In this document: in pieces, positions 38,751-44,463 of the stretch
Position numbering within the stretch: position 1 is the stretch's first letter
Layout: every line of letters begins with the position of its first letter
DNA from: an uncultured Clostridia bacterium
Lineage (GTDB): Bacteria > Bacillota > Clostridia > Christensenellales > CAG-138
Direction of reading: 5' to 3'
Length of the DNA stretch: 64,000 nucleotides
Assembly: GCA_947168855.1 (NCBI GenBank)
Contig: CAMVNO010000004.1
Location: forward strand, 1 to 64,000
Position numbers and translations under genes: made by a program
The notes under the pieces: generated by a model
Seen by the model: only the letters and a program-made list of their open reading frames with translations
The model's database searches: none
What the model was told of the DNA's origin: nothing

Positions 38751-38987
38751 TCAATATGATCGTTCCGTATACGCGGCGTCCGGGTTGCCGGTGAGAAAGT
38801 CCTTCACGCTGACGCCGAACAGCTCGCTTGCGGTCAGCACCTCGTCATAATCCGGCAGATGCAGTCCGCGTTCCCAGCGGGATACCGTCTTGTTCGAGAC
38901 GCCGAGCACGCTCGCAAGCTCCGTCTGCGTCATGCCCAATCGTTTCCGATGCGCCGCGATGAACTGCCCGATCCTGATTTTATCCAT
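38751..38987 (-). CDS. Small XRE-family HTH regulator, directly upstream of the LRR gene
   Basis: 78 residues from the ATG at 38987 (GGGAGA upstream); the longer ORF-track form has no start signal. HTH: RLGMTQTELASVLGVSNKTVSRWERGLHLPDYDEVL, with a short tail FGVSVKDFLTGNPD. The protein is nearly all DNA-binding domain. It closely resembles the next gene (39181) in protein and promoter, so the two are recent paralogues. Located 27 bases ahead of the LRR gene, it is a likely co-transcribed regulator of it or of itself. Confidence 0.88.
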   Translation of the reverse strand: MDKIRIGQFIAAHRKRLGMTQTELASVLGVSNKTVSRWERGLHLPDYDEVLTASELFGVSVKDFLTGNPDAAYTERSY

Positions 38988-39026
38988 TGTGTCATTCTCC
39001 CCGATTTCGCATAGTTTCTCATATTC

Positions 39027-39069
39027 AATATAAAAGAAGCGATTGAAAAGTAAAGGACACAAAGTGCGA
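39027..39069 (-). promoter_or_regulatory. Promoter plus conserved upstream box of the HTH/LRR operon
   Basis: Minus strand: TCGCACTTTGTGTCC immediately followed by -35 TTTACT, 16 bases, -10 TATATT. The same box, -35 and spacing occur before the paralogous HTH gene at 39475-39517, with one base changed in the box. Confidence 0.7.
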
Positions 39070-39130
39070 TTTTTGGAAACATTTTATATTTTTCCGTCAG
39101 GGCCCGAAACGGTGATCGGGCAGAACAAAA

Positions 39131-39164
39131 CCCGCAGTACGGCTGAAGTTTTCCGTACTGCGGG
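39131..39164 (-). terminator. Terminator of the second small HTH gene
   Basis: CCCGCAGTACGG/CCGTACTGCGGG, a perfect 12-bp stem, followed by TTTTG on the minus strand. Confidence 0.85.
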
Positions 39165-39180
39165 TAAAAAGGAAATTGTA

Positions 39181-39438
39181 TTATTCGGTCTCGGAAGGCT
39201 GACCGGCTTTTGAATCGCTGTGCGAAGCCGCAAGGTCTCCTTTCATGAAATCCCGGACGTCGACCTCAAAGAGATTGCTCAACGTAAGCACCTGATCATA
39301 GTCGGGCAGATTGATCCCGCGCTCCCAGCGGGAGATCGTTTTATTGGATACATCCAGCGTTTCCGCAAGCTGAGCCTGCGTCAGCCCCTTTCTTTTTCGT
39401 TGTTCTGCAATAAATCTTCCGATTTTGATTCTGTCCAC
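39181..39438 (-). CDS. Small XRE-family HTH regulator (paralogue of 38751)
   Basis: 85 residues from a GTG at 39438, chosen because VDRIKIGRFIAEQRKRKG aligns with MDKIRIGQFIAAHRKRLG of the neighbouring paralogue; the longer ORF-track start would run through the promoter. HTH: GLTQAQLAETLDVSNKTISRWERGINLPDYDQVL, then FEVDVRDFMKGD and a short polar tail. It has no effector domain. The ribosome binding site is weak. It sits between two strong terminators with its own promoter, so it is transcribed alone. Confidence 0.82.
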   Translation of the reverse strand: MDRIKIGRFIAEQRKRKGLTQAQLAETLDVSNKTISRWERGINLPDYDQVLTLSNLFEVDVRDFMKGDLAASHSDSKAGQPSETE

Positions 39439-39474
39439 TGCTTTTCTTGTCCCGATCTGTTTTTTCTGTAAAAT

Positions 39475-39517
39475 ATGATAACATTCCGACTTGAAAAGTA
39501 AAGGACACAGAGTGCGA
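39475..39517 (-). promoter_or_regulatory. Promoter plus conserved upstream box of the second HTH gene
   Basis: Minus strand: TCGCACTCTGTGTCC, then -35 TTTACT, 16 bases, -10 TATCAT. The layout is identical to 39027-39069, while the flanking bases differ. Confidence 0.7.
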
Positions 39518-39567
39518 ATCTGCCGCCTAAGGCAGACGGATCGCGGGAAATCGCGGACGGAAAACGA

Positions 39568-39598
39568 CAAAACCCGCACCCCTTTTCGGATGCGGGCT
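39568..39598 (-). terminator. Terminator of the membrane-bound HTH gene
   Basis: On the minus strand GCCCGCATCCGAAAAGGGGTGCGGGT, then TTTTG, shortly after the stop at 39616. Confidence 0.8.
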
Positions 39599-39615
39599 TT
39601 AAAACAAGATCGGGA

Positions 39616-40701
39616 TCATCGCGGGACTTCGGCCGCTTCCATGCTCTCGCTCAGATGCTTGACCGTTTCGTCCTCATAGAACGCGACATACTGCTCGAGG
39701 TTGTCGATCCGGTGGATCGGCATCAGGTATTCTCTGTGCGTCGCGTTGAATTCGTCCAGGATCGGGTACAGCTCGGAAAGCTCGCCGACCGTCACACACT
39801 CCAGCACGCCGTGGAAGCTGCCATGCGGGGTGAACGCCGCGGGCTGAAACACAAACCAGCCCCCGCTGTACGGCACGCCGATGCACATGATGTTGAAGCA
39901 GTTGTTACCGTTTACATAGAGTACGCACAGCCCCGGATAATTGTCCTGGATCAGCCACGCGCAGGGTGTCGCGATGTTGTCCGCGGCAAAGAACCGGTTC
40001 TTGATCTGCATCTGCGGCAGGTCATACGAATAGAGATTCGTGCCCGGCTCATTGTTCACAAAGGAATCCCTGATCTCCTGCTCCGTTACGTTGAACCACG
40101 CAAGCATATCGGCAACCGTCGAAATGCGCTCCCTGAGAACGGATGGCGGCGCGTCCTTGAGCGCGATCAGCTCGTCGTCGGACAAACGCCGTTCGGCAAG
40201 TGCCGCGGGCAGATCCGCCGCCTTATACTTTGCCTTCCATACACGCGCCGATGCCGTCGCCGAAGCGGTCGGTTCCGGCGTCGTTTCCGTCGGTTCCGGC
40301 GTCGTTTCCGCAACGGACGCCGCGGTCGGCTTTTTGCACCGGTCTGACAGCAGCAAGGCAAAAAGCACGCAGCTTGTCACGATTCCGCAGACTGCGACGA
40401 TCCATCCTGCGCGCAGCAGACCTTTTACATGGCGCTGCGGCGCAGCGATCTGCGGGTTTGGAACGATCGGCCGCCCGTCTGACGGTTCGCTTCGCTTTGC
40501 GGCCAGGACTTCCTCTATCCGCACGGAAAACAGATCGCAGAGCATTTGCATCTGTTCGTAATCGGGCAGCGTTTGTCCGGTCTCCCATCGGGACACGGTC
40601 TTTCCGGAAACCGCCAGTTTTTCGGCAAGCTCCGCCTGCGTTAAACCGCGTTCCCGCCGCAGCTCTGCCAGAAAATTCCCTGTTTGCAATCGGTCGATCA
40701 T
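39616..40701 (-). CDS. Membrane-bound one-component regulator: HTH, transmembrane helix, extracellular domain
   Basis: 361 residues; AGGGAGA precedes the ATG. Residues 1-65 are an XRE HTH (GLTQAELAEKLAVSGKTVSRWETGQTLPDYEQM). A linker leads to one transmembrane helix (about 98-118, GWIVAVCGIVTSCVLFALLL), then a TPEPTETTPEPT linker and an extracellular domain of about 200 residues. The segment TPCAWLIQDNYPGLCVLYV...GGWFVFQPA faintly recalls the Cys and W-x-x-DP regions of transglutaminase-like folds, but the His and Asp positions do not match, so if related it would be a binding version. The design suggests direct signal transfer from outside to DNA. It lies in a run of four HTH genes on one strand. 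Confidence 0.85.
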   Translation of the reverse strand: MIDRLQTGNFLAELRRERGLTQAELAEKLAVSGKTVSRWETGQTLPDYEQMQMLCDLFSVRIEEVLAAKRSEPSDGRPIVPNPQIAAPQRHVKGLLRAGWIVAVCGIVTSCVLFALLLSDRCKKPTAASVAETTPEPTETTPEPTASATASARVWKAKYKAADLPAALAERRLSDDELIALKDAPPSVLRERISTVADMLAWFNVTEQEIRDSFVNNEPGTNLYSYDLPQMQIKNRFFAADNIATPCAWLIQDNYPGLCVLYVNGNNCFNIMCIGVPYSGGWFVFQPAAFTPHGSFHGVLECVTVGELSELYPILDEFNATHREYLMPIHRIDNLEQYVAFYEDETVKHLSESMEAAEVPR

Positions 40702-40746
40702 GCTTCGTTCTCCCTTGCAATTTCACTTTTGCACGTCGTTTTCGTT

Positions 40747-40775
40747 ATGGTAGCATATTCTTTTTGAAGCGTCAA
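40747..40775 (-). promoter_or_regulatory. Promoter of the membrane-bound HTH gene
   Basis: TTGACG, 17 bases, TACCAT on the minus strand, about 45 bases before the ATG. Confidence 0.5.
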
Positions 40776-40815
40776 GAAATGATCATATGCCCGCGGGTCC
40801 GATCCGGATGCAGCG

Positions 40816-40848
40816 AAAAAGCACAGCCGTTTCCGAAAACGACCGTGC
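40816..40848 (-). terminator. Terminator of the HTH-TPR gene
   Basis: On the minus strand GCACGGTCGTTTTCGGAAACGGCTGTGC, then TTTTTC; the stem has one mismatch. Confidence 0.75.
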
Positions 40849-40895
40849 TTTGACGCTCTTGAAAGACCGCATGAAGGTCCTTCTTCTGTATTTCC

Positions 40896-41924
40896 TTACT
40901 TCCGCTTTGCGATCAGGGTTTTGAGCCGCTCGATCTCGCGGAGGTTTTCGTCGACGCTCTCGCCGTCGGTGCAATCGTAGTCGGTGCGAAGGCAATCGAT
41001 GATGCGCTTGCGGTCCTCGATCGCGCCTGCATAGTCGCCGATCTCCTCGTGCACCTGCGCTCTTGCGAACAGCCCGTCGGTGTAGCGCGGGGCGGTCTGC
41101 ATGGTGAAGCTCTTCTCGAACGCGTCCAGCGCTTCCTCATACATGCCCAGCGCAAGGTATCCCTCGCCCAAAGCGTCGGTCGCCTGCCAGCGGTTCGGAT
41201 AGTCCGCCGCAGCCTTTTTCCAGAGCTTCAGCGCCTCCTCGCAGTCGCCCTTCAGGAATGCCAGCTTTGCGCTGTAATTAAGGTACGCGTCGTCCTTCTT
41301 CATCTGCGCGATCGCCGCTTCCGCTTCGTCGAGTCGGTGATCCGCAAGCAGGTTTTCCGCAAGGATGATCTTTGCGTAGCGGTCGTCCGGGTTCTTTTCG
41401 AGGAACGCGCGGATAAAGCGGATCGCGGAGAAGTGGTTGTCGAACCAGTTGTCGCCGCACGGTGCGTTGTTCGCCTCGAGGTACGCCGCCCATGCGTTGC
41501 TCTCGTCCGCCGGATCGGCGTCGAGCGCGCGCTCCGCATAGTAGGACGCGTTCTCGTGATCGCTGTGGGCGCGGTGGTTATAAAGCTCGGCAAGCATGGT
41601 AAGCGCTTCCGCGTCCTTCGGATCCTCCTTGAGGATGCCTTCGAGATACGCGACGGTGCGGTCGAAGGTCTCCGGGTTGATCCGGCGCTCGTCCCAGATC
41701 ATGTTCTGGATGCGCTCCATCTTTTCCGAGCGCGGCACCTCAAAGAGCTCGTCGATGCTGACGCCGAAATAGTTCGCAAGCTTCGGCAGAAGCGCGATGT
41801 CCGGATCGCTTGCGCCGGTTTCCCACTTGCTGACTGCCTGTGCGGATACGCCGATCGCGTCCGCCAGGGTGTCCTGCTTGATATGCTTATCCTGTCTCAG
41901 TTGTTTGATGTTCATGCCGATCAT
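40896..41924 (-). CDS. XRE HTH regulator with C-terminal TPR repeats
   Basis: 342 residues if it starts at 41924, where AGGAGG lies 8 bases upstream; the ATG at 41930 is only 2 bases from that site. Residues about 5-65 form the HTH (KHIKQDTLADAIGVSAQAVSKWETGASDPDIALL). From about 85 to the end there are TPR-like helices (DAEALTMLAELYNHRA; WQATDALGEGYLALGMYEEALDAFEKSF; RAQVHEEIGDYAGAIEDRKRII). HTH-TPR proteins of this type often bind peptides or partner proteins through the TPR part, which then alters DNA binding. No small peptide gene is visible beside it. It has its own promoter and terminator. Confidence 0.92.
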   Translation of the reverse strand: MIGMNIKQLRQDKHIKQDTLADAIGVSAQAVSKWETGASDPDIALLPKLANYFGVSIDELFEVPRSEKMERIQNMIWDERRINPETFDRTVAYLEGILKEDPKDAEALTMLAELYNHRAHSDHENASYYAERALDADPADESNAWAAYLEANNAPCGDNWFDNHFSAIRFIRAFLEKNPDDRYAKIILAENLLADHRLDEAEAAIAQMKKDDAYLNYSAKLAFLKGDCEEALKLWKKAAADYPNRWQATDALGEGYLALGMYEEALDAFEKSFTMQTAPRYTDGLFARAQVHEEIGDYAGAIEDRKRIIDCLRTDYDCTDGESVDENLREIERLKTLIAKRK

Positions 41925-41985
41925 GGTCATATCCTCCTAAACCGTTGTTTGTTTGCTGTTTTGTTCAGATCGATCTTATGCCTTT

Positions 41986-42013
41986 ATTATACCTGGCTTT
42001 TTTGAAAAAACAA
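41986..42013 (-). promoter_or_regulatory. Promoter of the HTH-TPR gene
   Basis: TTGTTT, 16 bases, TATAAT on the minus strand; the leader is about 55 bases. Confidence 0.55.
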
Positions 42014-42061
42014 GCGAGGCGAATTCTTTTTCGCTCTACCGCCGGTTGATTGCGCCCGCCA

Positions 42062-42140
42062 GAGGATCCTTCGGCGCATGCGCCTCAGGATGACAGGGCG
42101 CCGCGCACGCCCTCTCCGGATCGTCATCCTGAAAAACGAA
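42062..42140. repeat. Dispersed repeat copy E4 (rearranged)
   Basis: GGATCCTTCGGCGCATGCGCCTCAGGATGACA is the right half of the TGTCATYCTGAG family. A second partial arm, CGTCATCCTGA, follows at about 42121. No gene is present between the HTH-TPR gene and the hsp20 control region. Confidence 0.65.
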
Positions 42141-42207
42141 GTGGCGAAGGGGCTTTTCTCGCACGAATTGTGATGCAATTTTGTCGATTGTGTTTCCTTT
42201 GTGACGT

Positions 42208-42234
42208 TTAGCACTCTCCTATTGACAGTGCTAA
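42208..42234 (+). promoter_or_regulatory. CIRCE element (HrcA operator) of hsp20
   Basis: TTAGCACTC, 9 bases, CAGTGCTAA. It matches the CIRCE inverted repeat (TTAGCACTC-N9-GAGTGCTAA) at 17 of 18 positions. HrcA binds CIRCE and represses heat-shock genes. Confidence 0.92.
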
Positions 42235-42249
42235 AACCTTGACTATAAT
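42222..42249 (+). promoter_or_regulatory. Consensus SigA promoter of hsp20, overlapping CIRCE
   Basis: TTGACA, 16 bases, TATAAT: both hexamers are perfect. The -35 overlaps the right arm of CIRCE, so HrcA binding would block polymerase. The leader of about 145 bases contains CATCCT/AGGATG and TTCGGG/CCCGA pairing arms around a run of GAATGAAGAA repeats. Confidence 0.92.
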
Positions 42250-42400
42250 GGGTATTGAACAAAGAAAGAAGGGCATCCTAAAGGAAATGAAGGAATGAAG
42301 AATGAAGAAATGAAGAAATTCGGGATTCGTTCTTCACGACGGAACCCGAGGATGTCCGAGGGCACAAGGGATTGTGACAAAAAGAAAGGAAGTGTGACCT

Positions 42401-42838
42401 ATGCTGCCCAGTATCTGGAGTAATAATTGGTTTGACGACCTGTTTGACAGGAGCTTTACGATGACGCCCTGGCCGGAAGAGCGCGAGCTTTACGGCAAGC
42501 ATGCGAGGAACCTGATGAAGACCGACGTGCACGAGACCGAGGACGGCTATGAGATGAACGTGGATCTGCCGGGCTTTAAGAAGGAAGACATCCATGTGGA
42601 CCTCAAGGAAGGCTATCTGACGCTGCGCGCCGAGAAGAACCTTGAGAAGGAAGAGAAGAAGGAAAAGAAGATCATCCGCAGCGAGCGTTACGTCGGCTCG
42701 ATGAGCCGCAGCTTCTATGTGGGCGATGTGCGTCCCGAATCGATCAAGTGCAAGTACGAGAACGGCGTTCTGACCCTCGAATTCCCGAAGGCGGAGCAGC
42801 CGAAACTCCCCGAATCGCACAGCATCACGATCGAATAA
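42401..42838 (+). CDS. Small heat-shock protein Hsp20 (alpha-crystallin family)
   Basis: 145 residues; GGAAG precedes the ATG. N-terminal FDDLFDRSF; alpha-crystallin domain from about residue 38 (KTDVHETEDGYEMNVDLPGFKKEDIHVDLKEGYLTLRAEK) with the conserved ENGVLTLEFPK near the end, and a C-terminal tail ending LPESHSITIE. Small Hsps form oligomers that hold unfolding proteins. Control is by HrcA through the CIRCE at 42208; CIRCE more often precedes groESL or dnaK operons, so its use on a lone hsp20 is of interest. The composite palindromic element starts 18 bases after the stop. Confidence 0.95.
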   Translation: MLPSIWSNNWFDDLFDRSFTMTPWPEERELYGKHARNLMKTDVHETEDGYEMNVDLPGFKKEDIHVDLKEGYLTLRAEKNLEKEEKKEKKIIRSERYVGSMSRSFYVGDVRPESIKCKYENGVLTLEFPKAEQPKLPESHSITIE

Positions 42839-42855
42839 CCCGAAAGAACTGAATC

Positions 42856-43122
42856 GGGGGATGTTAAGAAAGCGTCTTGCATTTCTTAACATCCCCTATG
42901 AATTGCAGCACGGCTGCATGAATTGCCTGACGGCATGAATCGACTTCGCCGTGAATTGACAACTTTGTTGTCATTTATGAAGGTTTTCCGTTCGGAAAAC
43001 CGACCTTCATGACGGCATTGCCGTCAATTCATGTCCAAAGGACAATTCACGGAGCGAAGCGAGAATTCACGAAGAGGGTGTTCGGAAACAGTTCTATGTT
43101 TCTGAACACCCTCTTTTTTTTG
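42856..43122 (+). repeat. Composite palindromic element, copy 1 (mini-hairpin array ending in a terminator)
   Basis: It opens with the hairpin GGGATGTTAAGAAA/TTTCTTAACATCCC. Mini-hairpins (such as GCAGCACGGCTGC and GACAACTTTGTTGTC) joined by ATGAATTG-like linkers follow. After a central hairpin (ATGAAGGTTTTCCG/CGGAAAACC..ACCTTCAT) the linkers switch to the complement, CAATTCAT, with hairpins GACGGCATTGCCGTC, GTCCAAAGGAC and CGGAGCGAAGCGAG. It ends in GAGGGTGTTCGGAAACA/TGTTTCTGAACACCCTC plus TTTTTTTT, an intrinsic terminator for hsp20. No protein is encoded. Confidence 0.9.
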
Positions 43123-43170
43123 TACACTCCCTTCCGACAAAAACGCCGCCGCTTGCGTTGCCGGGTCCGC

Positions 43171-43178
43171 TTCGACAA
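43171..43178 (-). promoter_or_regulatory. 0A box upstream of spo0A
   Basis: TTGTCGAA on the minus strand is the Bacillus 0A-box core, 119 bases before the spo0A start. Autoregulation through 0A boxes is known in Bacillus. An 8-base match can arise by chance, and no second box is evident. Confidence 0.5.
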
Positions 43179-43296
43179 AGTTTGTGAAAAAAGTGACACA
43201 AACAACGAGGCGCGCACGCTATATTCTTTCGTCGCCGTATCGTACAATACAGGTAATCAAGAACGCGCGCCGAAAATGGTGCGAAGGGAGGACGGC

Positions 43297-44076
43297 ATGA
43301 CGAAACTGCGGATTCTGCTGGTGGACGACGATACGCGCTTCACCGATATGATGAAAGGCTATCTTTTGACGGAGGAACGCGTCGGCGAGGTCGACACGGC
43401 GCAGGACGGGCGCGAGGCGCTGGAGCGTTTGAAGGACAAGCATTACGATCTCATGACGCTCGACCTCATCATGCCGAATACGGACGGGTTGACGGTCCTT
43501 GAGCAGATCCCCGCGGTCTGCGGCGCGGCGGCGCCGGCAGTGATCGTCATCTCCGCGCTGCGCAACGAAACGATGGTGCGCCGCTGCTGCACGCTGGGCG
43601 CGCGCTATTTCATGGTAAAGCCGATCGAGCCGGAAACGCTTCTGAAACGCGCGCTCGATACGCTCGAAAACGACCGCGCAAAGGGCGGCGTGCTTTCCTA
43701 TCAGCAGGCGCCGAAATCGTTTGACGAAAAGGTCACGGCGATCTTCCTGGTCGCCGGCATCCCCGCCCATATCAAGGGCTATCACTACCTGCGCGAAGGC
43801 ATCCGCATGGTCTATGAGGACCAGAGCCTGATCAACCGCATCACCAAGGAGCTGTACCCCGGCATCGCGAAGAAGTTCAACACCTCCGCGAGCAAGGTGG
43901 AGCGCGCGATCCGCCACTCGATCGAGGTCGCCTGGACCCGCGGCAAGATCGAAAACCTCAATGCGCTCTTCGGCTACAACATCTACGGCAAGAACGACAA
44001 GCCGACGAACGGCGAGTTCATCGCGCTCGTCGCGGACAAGCTCCTCATGGAGGAGCAGAGCAAGAAAGCCGGATGA
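43297..44076 (+). CDS. spo0A: Sporulation master regulator Spo0A
   Basis: 259 residues from the ATG at 43297 (GGGAGG upstream); the ORF-track start further upstream runs through the intergenic element. Residues 1-120 are a response-regulator receiver: LLVDDD acidic pocket, phospho-acceptor D56 in MTLDLIMPNTDG, switch Ser in VIVISAL, and Lys in FMVKPIE. Residues about 140-259 are the Spo0A DNA-binding domain, with AHIKGYHYLREGIRMVYED, KLYP-like ELYPGIAKKFNTSASKVERAIRHSIEVAW and RGKIENLNALFGY. That C-terminus is specific to Spo0A. It governs entry into sporulation after phosphorylation. It lies alone, downstream of the hsp20 element; the usual spoIVB neighbour is absent. Confidence 0.97.
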   Translation: MTKLRILLVDDDTRFTDMMKGYLLTEERVGEVDTAQDGREALERLKDKHYDLMTLDLIMPNTDGLTVLEQIPAVCGAAAPAVIVISALRNETMVRRCCTLGARYFMVKPIEPETLLKRALDTLENDRAKGGVLSYQQAPKSFDEKVTAIFLVAGIPAHIKGYHYLREGIRMVYEDQSLINRITKELYPGIAKKFNTSASKVERAIRHSIEVAWTRGKIENLNALFGYNIYGKNDKPTNGEFIALVADKLLMEEQSKKAG

Positions 44077-44263
44077 AGCCCGCCTCGGCTGTCATTTTGA
44101 GCCGCGGGCGAAAAATCTTTTGAGAAAACGGGTCGTCCGCCCGATTTCATACCCTTGCCGGGAGAAGCCCCGTCTCCTTGCAGGAATGCCCCAACCTCAT
44201 AATCCGTGAAGGACCGTCGTTTGAAATACCGCAAGGGATCAAGCGGCGGTTCTTCACGTCGGA
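44077..44263. repeat. Intergenic region with partial dispersed repeat E5
   Basis: 44090-44122 reads TGTCATTTTGAGCCGCGGGCGAAAAATCTTTTGAG, the left arm of the TGTCATYCTGAG family with decay. No matching right arm follows. The rest of the stretch shows no gene. Confidence 0.6.
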
Positions 44264-44352
44264 TTATCCACATACATATGGTGCGAAACCCCCCTGTAAA
44301 TACAAGGATTGTGGATAAATCGGTGGATAAGGTGGAAAAGGAGCGTGGATAG
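44264..44352. other. Cluster of DnaA boxes
   Basis: TTATCCACA at 44264-44272 (plus) and at 44310-44318 (minus) are perfect DnaA boxes. TTATCCACC at 44322-44330 and CTATCCACG at 44344-44352 (both minus) match at 8/9 and 7/9. No strongly AT-rich unwinding stretch is next to them. Confidence 0.6.
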
Positions 44353-44403
44353 TGTGTCCGAATTGTGAACGCGGCACGGCGCGTTCCGGTTCCTGTTTTT
44401 TCC

Positions 44404-44433
44404 TTGACAGGCAGCGGCTCTGCCCGTTACAAT
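44404..44433 (+). promoter_or_regulatory. Promoter of the Fe-S aldo/keto reductase gene
   Basis: TTGACA, 18 bases, TACAAT, about 30 bases before the ATG. A TATAAT overlaps a few bases further but at an unsuitable spacing of 23. Confidence 0.65.
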
Positions 44434-44463
44434 ATAATCAGACAACTGCGCGGGAGGTGCGAT

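Noticed and set aside
42898-43070. CRISPR-like appearance (short repeats with variable spacers)
   Set aside because: The repeated unit is only 8 bases, inverts half-way, and the intervening segments are themselves palindromes. There are no cas genes.
44405-44438. TATAAT at 44433-44438 as the -10 of the reductase gene
   Set aside because: Its spacing to TTGACA is 23 bases, too long; TACAAT at 18 bases fits better.
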